The notes beneath the pieces are model-generated. The model made no database searches. It saw only the letters and a list, made by a program, of their open reading frames with translations, and had not been told where the DNA came from. DNA of 64,000 nt, taken from contig NZ_KB899500.1 in assembly GCF_000378245.1 (NCBI RefSeq), forward strand, positions 124,001-188,000. Direction: 5' to 3'. Both the position numbers and the translations under genes were made by a program. Positions 1-9,850 of the stretch are shown here, piece after piece. The first letter of the stretch is position 1, and every line of letters begins with the position of its first letter. The DNA is from Aromatoleum toluclasticum ATCC 700605 (lineage in GTDB: Bacteria > Pseudomonadota > Gammaproteobacteria > Burkholderiales > Rhodocyclaceae).

Positions 1-1
1 C

Positions 2-655
2 AGGCATCTGGGAGTGGAACGCTGGCTGGTCACGGGCGGCTCATGGGGCGCGGCGCTCGCCGTCGCCTATGCCGCGGCGCATCGCGAAGCCTGCGTCGGC
101 GCGATCCTGCGCGGCATCTTCCTGACGGGGCCTGCGGATCTGGAATGGTTCTTCGTCGGCGCAGGCGAGTTGTTCCCGCAAGCGTGGCAGGCGCTGGACG
201 AGGCAGCCACCGGCGACCGGCGTCGTGCCCTCCCCGATCGCCTGTTCGACGCTGTGCTGGGTCATGATGCGATCGTCGCTACCGAAGCGGTGCGCCGCTG
301 GATGCAGTGGGAGGCGACGCTGGACGGAGGCTCCCCTGCCCCGCTGCCGGAGTTTCCGGACGCAGGGACGCAGACGGCACTGCTGGCGAAATATCGGGTG
401 CAGGCGCACTACCTGCGCCACCGATGTTTCCTCGGCGAGACGCATCTCCTCGAACTCGCCGCGACGCTAGGCTCCCTGCCCGTGGCGATCCTGCACGGCG
501 AGAAGGATCTCGTCTGCCGGGTCGACAATGCCCGGCGCCTGCATCGCGCCGTGGCGGGCAGCCAGCTGCGGATCGTCGCGGAGGCCGGGCACAATCCTTT
601 CGCGCCATCCATGCTGCAGGCGCTGGCCGAGGCGGCGGCGCCCTTCAGCGACTAA
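2..655 (+). CDS. Proline iminopeptidase-like alpha/beta hydrolase, 5' end off the window
   Basis: The reading frame is open to the left edge, so the N-terminus lies outside the window; the GTG at 14 is an internal codon, since the residues before it (RHLGVERW) match the family. The family removes N-terminal proline from peptides in the cytoplasm. Visible are the nucleophile elbow GGSWG near residue 17 of the fragment, the family-typical LRGIFL just after it, an acid-bearing stretch KDLVCRVDN and the catalytic histidine in AGHNPF near the end. About 217 residues remain of a family length of roughly 315. Another alpha/beta hydrolase of the same family cannot be excluded. It is followed by a palindromic repeat and convergent pgi. 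Confidence 0.7.
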   Translation, partial: RHLGVERWLVTGGSWGAALAVAYAAAHREACVGAILRGIFLTGPADLEWFFVGAGELFPQAWQALDEAATGDRRRALPDRLFDAVLGHDAIVATEAVRRWMQWEATLDGGSPAPLPEFPDAGTQTALLAKYRVQAHYLRHRCFLGETHLLELAATLGSLPVAILHGEKDLVCRVDNARRLHRAVAGSQLRIVAEAGHNPFAPSMLQALAEAAAPFSD

Positions 656-721
656 AGAGATCCACGGGGCGACGCGGCGCCGGAGGGGCATGGCGGGAAA
701 CCGAGGGGGCTGATCTGATTC

Positions 722-819
722 GTAGGGCGGGAGCAGCGCAGCGTATCCCGCCAATCCAGCCGCCGGAATTTGCCCGACCGCCGCGTGGCGGGATGCGCCT
801 TCGGCTCCTCCCGCCCTAC
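722..819. repeat. Inverted pair of GTAGGGCGGGA...TCCCGCC palindromic repeats
   Basis: A copy reading gtagggcggga...atcccgcc occupies 722-752 and an inverted copy (ggcggga...tcccgccctac) occupies 787-819, between the convergent 3' ends of the hydrolase gene and pgi. Each copy is itself palindromic at its ends (GGCGGGA/TCCCGCC). Further copies lie at 9524-9554, inside galM, and at 15539-15569. The paired arrangement resembles REP/BIME elements; the RNA could fold into a large hairpin and serve as a bidirectional terminator, although there is no U-tract. Confidence 0.75.
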
Positions 820-877
820 ACCATCGTGCGAACGCCGCGACCGAATCCGCGCCTCCCGCCCGTTCGAACCCGCGGGC

Positions 878-2512
878 TCAACCTGCCGCGCGCACCGCGG
901 CGATCAGCCCTGCCGTCGATGCGTCGTGCTCGCCGCGAGCCCCGCCCGCAAGCTCGCCGGCGATGCGGGTGGCGATCTGCTTGCCCAGTTCGACGCCCCA
1001 CTGGTCGAAGGCGTTGACGCCCCAGATCACGCTCTGCACGAAGACCTTATGCTCGTAGAGGGCGATCAGCGCGCCTAGCGAGCGCGGCGACAGGTCGGGC
1101 AGCAGCAGCGTGTTGCTCGGGCGGTTGCCGGGGAACACACGGTGCGGTACCAAGGCTTCCAGCGCATCGCCCGACAGGCCGCCGGCGGTGAGTTCGGCAC
1201 GTACCTCGTCGGCGGTCTTGCCGACCATCAGCGCCTTGCTCTGCGAGATGCAGTTCGCCAGCAGCAGGCGGTGGTGTTCGGCCAGCGCGTGACTCGCCCT
1301 GAGCGGTGCGATGAAGTCGACCGGAATCAGGTCCGTGCCCTGGTGCAGCAACTGGAAGAAGGCGTGCTGGCCGTTGGTGCCGGGTTCGCCCCAGATCACC
1401 GGGCAGGTCGCGGTTTCGACCGGCTGGCCGTCGCGCGTCACGGACTTGCCGTTGCTCTCCATCTCGAGCTGCTGCAGGTAGGCCGGCACGCGCGCGAGCG
1501 CCTGTGCATACGGCGCGATCGAGATGCTCGCCGAACCGAAGAAGCCGCGGTACCACACACCCAGCAGGCCCAGCACGACCGGCATGTTCTGTTCCAGCGG
1601 CGCCTCGGCGAAGTGGCGGTCCATCGCGTGCGCACCGTCGAGCAGCGCCTCGAAGTTGCCGCGGCCGACGTAGAGCGCGACCGGCAGGCCCACGGCCGAC
1701 CACATCGAGTAGCGCCCGCCGACCCAGTCCCAGAAGCCGAACATGTTGGCGGTGTCGATGCCGAAGGCGGCGACGCGCTCGGCGTTGGTCGACACGGCGA
1801 CGAAGTGCTTCGCGATGTCGGCTTCGGTGCCGCCGTTGGCGAGGAACCACGCACGCGCGGTGGCGGCGTTGGTCATCGTCTCGACGGTCGTGAAGGTCTT
1901 GGACGCGATGATGAACAGCGTGCGCGCAGGCTTCACCTTCGCCAGCACGCCGGCGAGGTGGTCGCCGTCGATGTTGGAGACGAAGTGCATCGTCAGGCGT
2001 TCGTGGCCGCAGGCGGCTAGCGCCTGGCACGCCATCGCGGGGCCGAGGTCGGAGCCGCCGATGCCGATATTGACGATGTCGGTGATGGTTTCGCGCGTGA
2101 AACCGCGCCAGCGGCCGGCGCGCACGCCTTCGGCGAAGTCGCCCATGCGTGCGAGGACGTCACGCACTGCGGGCATCACGTCGTGGCCGTCGAGTTCGAC
2201 CGGCGCATCGCTGCGGTTGCGCAGCGCGACGTGCAGCACGGCGCGGTCTTCGGTGGTGTTGATGCGTTTCCCGGAGAACATCGCGGCACGCGCCGCTTCG
2301 AGGCCGCGGTCGCGCGCGAGCGCGGTGAGCAGGGCCAGCGTGCGCGGCACGATGCGGTTCTTCGAGTAGTCGAGGAAGAGGTCGGCCGCGCGCAGCGAGA
2401 AGCGCTCGAAGCGGCCTTCATCCGCAGCGAAGAGGTCGCGCAGGTGGCGCTCGCCGAGTTCGTCGCGATGCGCGGCAAGCGCACGCCAGGCGGGGGAATT
2501 CGTCAGGGGCAT
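878..2512 (-). CDS. pgi: Glucose-6-phosphate isomerase
   Basis: Interconverts glucose 6-phosphate and fructose 6-phosphate in the cytoplasm; in an Entner-Doudoroff organism it also returns fructose 6-phosphate to zwf. The product is 544 residues, the usual length. Visible family motifs are GIGGSDLGP near residue 150, the [14 protein letters not shown] signature, MESNGKSV around the catalytic glutamate, FPGNRPSN and the C-terminal QWGVELGK signature. I start at the ATG at 2512, preceded by GGGAGACC; the longer frame upstream would begin inside an intergenic repeat (2524-2588) and gives 27 residues without homology. It is the last gene of the zwf-pgl-hexR-pgi series. Confidence 0.97.
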   Translation of the reverse strand: MPLTNSPAWRALAAHRDELGERHLRDLFAADEGRFERFSLRAADLFLDYSKNRIVPRTLALLTALARDRGLEAARAAMFSGKRINTTEDRAVLHVALRNRSDAPVELDGHDVMPAVRDVLARMGDFAEGVRAGRWRGFTRETITDIVNIGIGGSDLGPAMACQALAACGHERLTMHFVSNIDGDHLAGVLAKVKPARTLFIIASKTFTTVETMTNAATARAWFLANGGTEADIAKHFVAVSTNAERVAAFGIDTANMFGFWDWVGGRYSMWSAVGLPVALYVGRGNFEALLDGAHAMDRHFAEAPLEQNMPVVLGLLGVWYRGFFGSASISIAPYAQALARVPAYLQQLEMESNGKSVTRDGQPVETATCPVIWGEPGTNGQHAFFQLLHQGTDLIPVDFIAPLRASHALAEHHRLLLANCISQSKALMVGKTADEVRAELTAGGLSGDALEALVPHRVFPGNRPSNTLLLPDLSPRSLGALIALYEHKVFVQSVIWGVNAFDQWGVELGKQIATRIAGELAGGARGEHDASTAGLIAAVRAAG

Positions 2513-2523
2513 GGTCTCCCGCC

Positions 2524-2588
2524 GGGCCGCCCCAAGGGAGGCCTCCGCCCCCTCGGGGGGCAGCGAATGAAGTGAGCGTGGGGGCAGT
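2524..2588. repeat. GC-rich intergenic hairpin repeat (CCCTCGGGGGG type)
   Basis: Contains gccgccccaagggaggc followed by ccccctcggggggcagcg and gaagtgagcgtgggggc. This type of element is common between genes in Rhodocyclales and Burkholderiales. It lies between hexR and pgi and could form a stem-loop that separates expression of the two. Recognition is from memory of the repeat type, not from a search. Confidence 0.6.
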
Positions 2589-2594
2589 TTCATC

Positions 2595-3512
2595 TCAGGT
2601 TTCGAATCCGCGGATGCGCTTGTCGCGCAGGGTCTGCTTGGTGCGCTCGAGGCGCTTGATCAGTTCGGGGCCGCTCGCCAGCGCGACGCTGACCGACAAC
2701 ACGTCGATGATCGCCAGATGCGCGATGCGGGACGTCATGGGCGCATAGACGTCCGGGTCCTCCGGCACGTCGGCCGCGAGCAGCACGGTCGCGGAACGCG
2801 CGAGCGGCGAACCGCTGGCGGTGATCGCGATCACCTCGGCGCCGGCCTCGCGCGCCAGTTCGCACGCGCGGATGATCTCGGGCGTGCGCCCGCTCGCGGA
2901 GATCGCGACGACGACGTCGCCCTCCTCCAGCAGCGTCGCAGCCATGCCCTGGGTGTGCGGGTCGCTGTACGCGACCGAAGGGATGCCGAAACGGAAGAAC
3001 TTGTGCTGCGCATCGGTGGCGACGATACCGGAATTGCCGACGCCGTAGAACTCCATGCGGCCGGCACGCGTGACGAGCTCGACCGCACGCTCGAGGCGCC
3101 CGGCATCGAGCTGGTTGCGCACGCTGATCAGCGCGCCGATCGTGCGGTTGAACACCTTGGGCGCGACTTCGTCGAGCGAATCGTCGGGGCCCACGTCGCG
3201 GTGTACATAGGGCACGCCGCTGGCGAGGCTCTGCGCGAGGCGCAGCTTGAAATCCTTGAAGCCGGTGAAGCCGAGCGCATTGACGAAGCGCGCAACGGTC
3301 GGCTGGCTCACGCCGACACGGTAGGCGAGTTCGGCGATCGAGATGCTCAGCACCTCGTTCGGATGCGCGAGCACGAATTCCGCGACGGCGCGTTCGGACT
3401 TGCGCAAGTCGTCGAAGCTCGCCGCGATGCGGGCGAGCAGCGGGCTCGTCTGGCGGGTGCCAGCTTCGTCCGGGTTCTGTCCCGGCGGAGTGATGATCGG
3501 TAGGTTTTCCAT
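2595..3512 (-). CDS. hexR: HexR-type RpiR-family transcriptional regulator
   Basis: A repressor of Entner-Doudoroff genes that responds to 2-keto-3-deoxy-6-phosphogluconate. It is 305 residues long: an N-terminal helix-turn-helix of the RpiR type ([18 protein letters not shown] around residues 65-85) and a C-terminal sugar-phosphate isomerase (SIS) domain with GVGNSG and ISASGRTPE, which bind the phosphosugar. The ATG at 3512 (MENLPI) is chosen because homology begins soon after; the upstream extension is unlike the family. It lies between pgl and pgi in the same direction, and the divergent zwf/edd promoter region carries three palindromes that suit a HexR site. The exact effector is inferred from the family. 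Confidence 0.9.
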   Translation of the reverse strand: MENLPIITPPGQNPDEAGTRQTSPLLARIAASFDDLRKSERAVAEFVLAHPNEVLSISIAELAYRVGVSQPTVARFVNALGFTGFKDFKLRLAQSLASGVPYVHRDVGPDDSLDEVAPKVFNRTIGALISVRNQLDAGRLERAVELVTRAGRMEFYGVGNSGIVATDAQHKFFRFGIPSVAYSDPHTQGMAATLLEEGDVVVAISASGRTPEIIRACELAREAGAEVIAITASGSPLARSATVLLAADVPEDPDVYAPMTSRIAHLAIIDVLSVSVALASGPELIKRLERTKQTLRDKRIRGFET

Positions 3513-3588
3513 TTCAATAACCCTGGTTCCAGTGTTGCGCGGCAGGCGCGATGTCCCTCTAGGTCGCCAGACTAGCCCATCCGCATTT

Positions 3589-4314
3589 TCACGTGGAGGG
3601 GCAGAAGAATACATGCAATGGCGCTCTTCTTTGTCGCAGAAGTGTGGCAATCGGCAAACCTTCATTTCCGCAGGCGGCTTCCTCGATCACTTCACGTTTG
3701 GCGGCCCCGCTGATCGGCAGCAGGATCCGCCGCGCGTCGAGAATCGCCGAAAGCGCCAGCGTCATGCGCGCATGCGGCGCGGCGGGCGGGACGGTCGCCG
3801 CGAGCGCGGGACCGGATTCCGACAGCAGCTCGCCCAGCCTCGGGATGCCGGGGAAGATCGACGCGAAGTGCCCATCATCGCCCATCCCCAGCACGACCAC
3901 ATCGAAGGGGCGCTGAATCTCGTCGAGCCGCGCCGTGCACGCGGCGAGTCCGTCGCCGGGCGAGTTCTCGCCGCCATACAGCGGCACGAAGTGCGCCTCG
4001 GCCGCCGGCCCCTGCAGCAGGTTCGCGATGACGAGTCCGGCGTTGCTGTCGGGGTGATCGGGGGGTAGCCAACGCTCGTCCGCCAGGGTCACGGTGACGC
4101 GCGACCAATCCAGCTTGCGCTGCCCGAGCGCACGCAGGAAGGGCAGCGGGCTGCGGCCGCCCGACACGACGAGGCTTGCACGCCCGCGCCGGCCGATCGC
4201 GTGACGCAGCATCCCCGCGACGCGGTCGGCCAGCGCGGCGGACAGGGTCGGCGCATCGGCGAAAAGATCCTGCCCGACGTGGCGCGGCAATTCGAGCGCA
4301 TTGTCTACCGTCAT
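3589..4314 (-). CDS. pgl: 6-phosphogluconolactonase (DevB/SOL family)
   Basis: Hydrolyses 6-phosphogluconolactone to 6-phosphogluconate, linking zwf to edd. The product has 241 residues, normal for this family. Visible motifs: [10 protein letters not shown] in the N-terminal third, [15 protein letters not shown] at the substrate site, [15 protein letters not shown] (the typical GxGxDGHxAS segment) and a C-terminal [10 protein letters not shown]. The ATG at 4314 lies two bases after the zwf stop codon, so the two genes are probably translationally coupled. The much longer upstream frame is an overlap with zwf and has no family similarity. Confidence 0.96.
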   Translation of the reverse strand: MTVDNALELPRHVGQDLFADAPTLSAALADRVAGMLRHAIGRRGRASLVVSGGRSPLPFLRALGQRKLDWSRVTVTLADERWLPPDHPDSNAGLVIANLLQGPAAEAHFVPLYGGENSPGDGLAACTARLDEIQRPFDVVVLGMGDDGHFASIFPGIPRLGELLSESGPALAATVPPAAPHARMTLALSAILDARRILLPISGAAKREVIEEAACGNEGLPIATLLRQRRAPLHVFFCPST

Positions 4315-4316
4315 GA

Positions 4317-5789
<1,473 letters not shown>

Positions 5790-5851
5790 TTTTTGCCTCG
5801 TCCATGTGTTCTTGTGGGGTCGCCGCCATTCCGGGACTGCCGGAACAAGAC

Positions 5852-5866
5852 GGTAGTAAATCTACA
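5852..5866. promoter_or_regulatory. Candidate HexR operator, zwf-proximal
   Basis: The 15-mer ggtagtaaatctaca has arms (G)GTAG and CTACA around a 5-base spacer. It lies just downstream of the predicted zwf -10 box, at about the transcription start, and matches the sites at 5887 and 6068. Confidence 0.7.
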
Positions 5867-5870
5867 AACC

Positions 5871-5899
5871 ATTAAAGTCGTAAATATGTAGCAAGTCAA
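5871..5899 (-). promoter_or_regulatory. Predicted sigma-70 promoter of zwf
   Basis: On the minus strand TTGACT (5899-5894) and TTTAAT (5876-5871) are separated by exactly 17 bases. Two candidate HexR sites overlap the -35 box and lie just downstream of the -10 box. Confidence 0.65.
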
Positions 5900-5901
5900 C
5901 A
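5887..5901. promoter_or_regulatory. Candidate HexR operator overlapping the zwf -35 box
   Basis: The 15-mer tgtagcaagtcaaca keeps the left arm TGTAG and a degenerate right arm CAACA (CTACA in the best copy). It is the weakest of the three sites, but it covers the -35 hexamer of the predicted zwf promoter. Confidence 0.5.
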
Positions 5902-6054
5902 TATTCTTTCTTATTCCGAATCCCTCGCTGCCGCAGCGCCAGTCCCGCATTCTTCAAGGATTTTTCCACGTTTCACTGAACTCAAAGCGCTTTTGTTTTC
6001 TAGACATATTGATCATCACGCCTACAAGAAATCGCATCTCCTGCAAAAAGGGGC

Positions 6055-6084
6055 TTGCATTTCTACATGTAGCAAATCTACACT
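6055..6084 (+). promoter_or_regulatory. Predicted sigma-70 promoter of edd
   Basis: TTGCAT (6055-6060) and TACACT (6079-6084) are spaced by 18 bases. The best HexR-like palindrome lies between them, the classical position for a repressor that blocks RNA polymerase. The leader to the edd start codon is about 65 bases. Confidence 0.6.
6068..6082. promoter_or_regulatory. Candidate HexR operator of the edd operon
   Basis: The 15-mer tgtagcaaatctaca has perfect inverted arms TGTAG/CTACA around CAAAT. It resembles the TGTARTWWWATTACA-type HexR motif known in proteobacteria and sits between the -35 and -10 boxes of the predicted edd promoter. Confidence 0.75.
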
Positions 6085-6156
6085 TGTGTCAAAGCAAGTC
6101 GCCAGAATCCTTGAACGGAAGAAAAGAAGGCGGCGCCACGACACAACGGAGGCTAC

Positions 6157-8004
6157 ATGTCGCTCAACCCCATCCTCGCCCGCGTCACCGACCGCATCCG
6201 CGCCCGCAGCGCCGCATCGCGCGCCGTGTATCTGGAGCGCGTCGAAGCTGCCGCCGGCAAGGCGGGTACGGCGCGGACGCATGTGTCGTGCGCGAACCAG
6301 GCGCACGCCTATGCGGCCTTCGAGCCGAACGAGAAGCTCGTGCTGCGCCAGGCGCGCCTGCCCAACCTCGCGATCGTGTCCGCCTACAACGACATGCTGT
6401 CCGCACACCAGCCCTTCGAGCGCATGCCCGCGCTGATCAAGGAAGCGGCGCGCGCGGCGGGGGCGGTGGCGCAGTTCGCGGGCGGAGTGCCGGCGATGTG
6501 CGACGGCGTCACGCAGGGCGAAGCGGGCATGGAGCTTTCCCTCTTCTCGCGCGACGTGATCGCGATGTCGACGGCGGTGGCGTTGTCGCACAACGTCTTC
6601 GACGGTGCGCTCTATCTGGGCGTGTGCGACAAGATCGTGCCGGGACTCCTCATCGGCGCGCTGCAGTTCGGCCACCTGCCTGCGATCTTCGTGCCCGCAG
6701 GCCCGATGACGAGCGGCATCTCGAACGACGACAAGGCGCGCGTGCGCCAGCTCTTCGCGCAGGGGCACGCGACGCGCGAGGAGCTGCTGGAATCCGAGAT
6801 GGCCGCCTACCACGGCCCCGGCACCTGCACCTTCTATGGCACGGCCAACAGCAACCAGATGCTGATGGAGGTGATGGGCCTGCACCTGCCCGGCGCGGCC
6901 TTCGTCAATCCAGGCCATGCGCTGCGCGACGGCCTCACCCGCGCCGCGGCGCAGCGCCTCGCACGCATCACGCGGCTGGGCAAGGAATACATCCCCATCG
7001 CGAAGGTGATCGACGAGCGCGCGATCGCCAACGGCATCGTCGGCCTGCTGGCGACGGGCGGCTCGACGAACCACACGATCCACCTCGTCGCGATCGCCGC
7101 CGCTGCGGGCATCCACATCGACTGGAACGATTTCGACGAGCTGTCCGCGGTCGTGCCGCTGCTCACGCGCATCTACCCGAACGGCAGCGCCGACGTGAAT
7201 CACTTCCACGCCGCGGGCGGCATGGCCTTCCTGATCCGCGAGCTGCTCGGCGCCGGCCTGCTGCACGGCGACGTGACGACGGTGATGGGAGAAGGCCTCG
7301 CGCGACACACCGACGAGCCGTGGCAGGACGGCGAGACGCTCGCGTGGCGCCCGGGCGTCGCGCAAAGCCTGGATACGGAAGTGCTGCGCCCGGCCGCCGA
7401 GCCGTTCAGCGCCGACGGCGGGCTGAGGCTGCTGAAGGGGAACCTGGGCCGCGCGGTGATCAAGGTGTCGGCGGTGAAGCCGCAGCACCGCGTGGTCGAA
7501 GCGCCGGCCCTCGTGTTCGACGACCAGGACGACCTGATGGCGGCCTTCAAGCGTGGCGAATTGACGCGCGATTTCGTCGCGGTCGTGCGCTTCCAGGGGC
7601 CGCGCGCGAACGGGATGCCGGAGCTGCACAAGCTGACGCCCGCGCTGACGGTGCTGCAAGACCAGGGCTACCGCGTCGCGCTGGTGACGGACGGCCGCAT
7701 GTCGGGGGCGTCGGGCAAGGTTCCCGCGGCGATCCACGTGACGCCGGAGTCGCTGGCAGGGGGACCGCTCGCGAAGGTGCGCGACGGCGACGTGATCCGG
7801 CTGGACGCGGTCGCGGGGACGCTGGAAGCGCTGGTCGATCCCGCGGAGTGGACCGCGCGGGAAGTCGCGACGGCGGACCTCGACAGGAACCAGCACGGCG
7901 TCGGCCGGGAGCTGTTTTTCAATGCGCGCGCCAACGCGAGCGGCGCGGAACAGGGGGCGAGCACGTTTGGTTCGACCCTGCCGGGGCCGCAGGCGGTCGC
8001 CTGA
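6157..8004 (+). CDS. edd: Phosphogluconate dehydratase
   Basis: Dehydrates 6-phosphogluconate to 2-keto-3-deoxy-6-phosphogluconate, the first committed Entner-Doudoroff step. The 615-residue product is the usual length for this IlvD/Edd family iron-sulfur enzyme. Cysteines expected to hold the cluster appear in [22 protein letters not shown] and [16 protein letters not shown], and the C-terminal [16 protein letters not shown] is characteristic. The start codon at 6157 follows the ribosome-binding sequence ACGGAGG. It heads edd-eda-galM-pyk-gapN-eno and is preceded by a HexR-like operator within its promoter. Confidence 0.98.
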   Translation: MSLNPILARVTDRIRARSAASRAVYLERVEAAAGKAGTARTHVSCANQAHAYAAFEPNEKLVLRQARLPNLAIVSAYNDMLSAHQPFERMPALIKEAARAAGAVAQFAGGVPAMCDGVTQGEAGMELSLFSRDVIAMSTAVALSHNVFDGALYLGVCDKIVPGLLIGALQFGHLPAIFVPAGPMTSGISNDDKARVRQLFAQGHATREELLESEMAAYHGPGTCTFYGTANSNQMLMEVMGLHLPGAAFVNPGHALRDGLTRAAAQRLARITRLGKEYIPIAKVIDERAIANGIVGLLATGGSTNHTIHLVAIAAAAGIHIDWNDFDELSAVVPLLTRIYPNGSADVNHFHAAGGMAFLIRELLGAGLLHGDVTTVMGEGLARHTDEPWQDGETLAWRPGVAQSLDTEVLRPAAEPFSADGGLRLLKGNLGRAVIKVSAVKPQHRVVEAPALVFDDQDDLMAAFKRGELTRDFVAVVRFQGPRANGMPELHKLTPALTVLQDQGYRVALVTDGRMSGASGKVPAAIHVTPESLAGGPLAKVRDGDVIRLDAVAGTLEALVDPAEWTAREVATADLDRNQHGVGRELFFNARANASGAEQGASTFGSTLPGPQAVA

Positions 8005-8027
8005 ATCCCGATTAGGAGAACATTCTG

Positions 8028-8663
8028 ATGGAAATAAACTCCCTCCTCGCAGCCAGCCCCGTGATGCCGGTGATCGTGCTCGACAAGGTCGCCGACGCGG
8101 TGCCGCTGGCGCGTGCGCTGGTCGCCGGCGGCATCCGCGTGCTCGAAGTGACGCTGCGTACCGCCGCCGCGCTGGAAAGCGTGCGCGCCATCCGCGCCGA
8201 AGTCCCGGACGCGATCGTCGGGGTCGGCACCGTCGTGACGCCGGCCGACCTCACCGCAGCGGCCGAAGCCGGCGCGGTGTTCGCGGTGAGTCCGGGCGCC
8301 TCGCCCGAGTTGCTGCGCGCCGGGCGCGAGTCGGCGATTCCACTACTGCCGGGCGTGATGACGCCGTCGGACGTCATCAATGCACTCGCCGCCGGCTACA
8401 CGGCGATGAAGCTTTTCCCCGCGGCACAGGCGGGCGGCATCGGGATGCTGAAGGCGCTCGGCGGCCCCTTCCCGCAGGTGCGCTTCTGCCCGACCGGCGG
8501 GATCGACCTCGCGAGCGCGCCGAGCTTCCTCGCCCTGCCCAACGTCGCCTGCGTCGGCGGCTCCTGGCTCACTCCAGCGGACCGCGTGCGCGCCGGCGAC
8601 TGGGCGGCGATCACCGAACTCGCACGGGCGGCGGCTGTGCTGCGCCCGGTCGGAGCGGCCTGA
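8028..8663 (+). CDS. eda: 2-dehydro-3-deoxy-phosphogluconate aldolase
   Basis: Cleaves 2-keto-3-deoxy-6-phosphogluconate to pyruvate and glyceraldehyde 3-phosphate. It has 211 residues. The Schiff-base lysine is in YTAMKLFPA near residue 128, the catalytic glutamate in VLEVTLRT near residue 40, and the phosphate-binding loop in FCPTGGID. It starts 23 bases after edd, preceded by TAGGAGAAC, and its stop codon overlaps the start codon of galM (TGATG), so the genes form one operon. Confidence 0.97.
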   Translation: MEINSLLAASPVMPVIVLDKVADAVPLARALVAGGIRVLEVTLRTAAALESVRAIRAEVPDAIVGVGTVVTPADLTAAAEAGAVFAVSPGASPELLRAGRESAIPLLPGVMTPSDVINALAAGYTAMKLFPAAQAGGIGMLKALGGPFPQVRFCPTGGIDLASAPSFLALPNVACVGGSWLTPADRVRAGDWAAITELARAAAVLRPVGAA

Positions 8664-9838
8664 TGGACCTTGCGGTCGCCCCCGTGCCGTCCGCGACGAG
8701 CTCGGCCTACCGCGTGCGCCGGCTCGACTTCGGCGGGATTCCCGCGGTCGAGCTGCGCGATGGCGCGAGCGGCGCGTATGCCGTGTTCGCCCAGCGTGGC
8801 GCGACCTTGCTCGACTGGCGCGTGCCGCATGGCGGGGAACTCGTCGAGCTGACCGACGGCTACCGCAACGCCGCGGAGCTCGCGAACCAGAACGGCGTGC
8901 GCAACGGCATCATGGCGCCCTTCCCCAACCGCATCGCGGGCGCGAGTTATCGCTTCGACGGGCGGGATCTGGACCTGCGGCCCGGCGTGCCGGCGGCGGA
9001 CCGCCTGAGCTACCACGGCTTCCTGCGCGAACTGGAGCTCGTCGTCGCGCATGCGCGCGAGACGGCGACCGGCGCGAGCGTGTTGTTCACGGGCACGATC
9101 CGGCCCGACGCCTTCGCCGGCTATCCCTTCGCGCTGAAGATCAACGTGCGCGTGGGTTTCACGGCCCGCAGCATCGCGCTCACGGTCACAGCGACCAATA
9201 TCGGCGACCGGGCCGCGCCCTACGCCGCCGGCTGGCACCCCTACTTCCGGCTCGGCGATGCGCCGATCGAGGACCTGGAACTGGAGGTTCCGGCGAGCTA
9301 TTGCATCCTGACCGACGACCGCCTGCTGCCCCTTGCGGGCGATGCGGCCTACGCGCGGGTCGATGACGCTCCCATGCCCGACTTCCGCCGCATGCGCCGG
9401 ATCGGGGACGCGGTGATCGACGCTTGCTACGGCGGCGCGGGTGGCGACGGCGACCGCGCGGAGCATGCGGGCTCGGGGCGGGTGGCGGCAATTCCGGGGT
9501 CGGAATCGCTTCCAGCGCCGCTTGGCGGGATGCGCTGCGCTTCTCCCGCCCTACAGGACGGGCTGATCCGCAGCCGGTTGCGCGATCCCGCGACCGGCCG
9601 GCAGCTCACCGTGTGGCAGCGCGGCGGCCTCGTGCATGTCTTCACCGGCGACACGCTGGCGCGCGACCCGCGCCGTGCCGTCGCGATCGAGCCCGTCGAG
9701 GTCATGACGGATTCCTTCAACCGCCCGGACTGCGCACGCGCGATCCGCCTGCCTGCGGGCGCCACGAGCAGCTTCAGCTGCGGCGCCGAGTTCGACGCGA
9801 GTCCTTCCTCCCAACCCCTTGCGGCCCCGAGCGCCTGA
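8663..9838 (+). CDS. Aldose 1-epimerase-family protein with a repeat-derived insertion
   Basis: A galactose-mutarotase-like enzyme that would interconvert the alpha and beta anomers of a hexose. The ATG at 8663 overlaps the eda stop codon, giving 391 residues. Family histidines are seen in LSYHGFLRE and AAGWHPYFRLG, and the acidic catalytic region in AIEPVEVMTDSFNRPD. The domain is interrupted after DACYGG (about residue 256) by roughly 40 Gly/Ala/Ser-rich residues before it resumes at RSRLRDPATGRQLT. The insertion includes a palindromic repeat (9524-9554) that is otherwise intergenic, and the frame is kept. Whether the enzyme still works is unknown. The name galM is avoided because the true sugar cannot be told. 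Confidence 0.85.
   Translation: MDLAVAPVPSATSSAYRVRRLDFGGIPAVELRDGASGAYAVFAQRGATLLDWRVPHGGELVELTDGYRNAAELANQNGVRNGIMAPFPNRIAGASYRFDGRDLDLRPGVPAADRLSYHGFLRELELVVAHARETATGASVLFTGTIRPDAFAGYPFALKINVRVGFTARSIALTVTATNIGDRAAPYAAGWHPYFRLGDAPIEDLELEVPASYCILTDDRLLPLAGDAAYARVDDAPMPDFRRMRRIGDAVIDACYGGAGGDGDRAEHAGSGRVAAIPGSESLPAPLGGMRCASPALQDGLIRSRLRDPATGRQLTVWQRGGLVHVFTGDTLARDPRRAVAIEPVEVMTDSFNRPDCARAIRLPAGATSSFSCGAEFDASPSSQPLAAPSA
9524..9554. repeat. GGCGGGA...TCCCGCCCTAC palindromic repeat inside a coding region
   Basis: The copy ggcggga...tctcccgccctac is nearly identical to those at 722-819 and 15539-15569, but it lies within the aldose epimerase gene. It is translated as GGMRCASPAL and contributes to an insertion of about 40 residues. 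Confidence 0.85.
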
Positions 9839-9850
9839 GCCGCGTACAGC

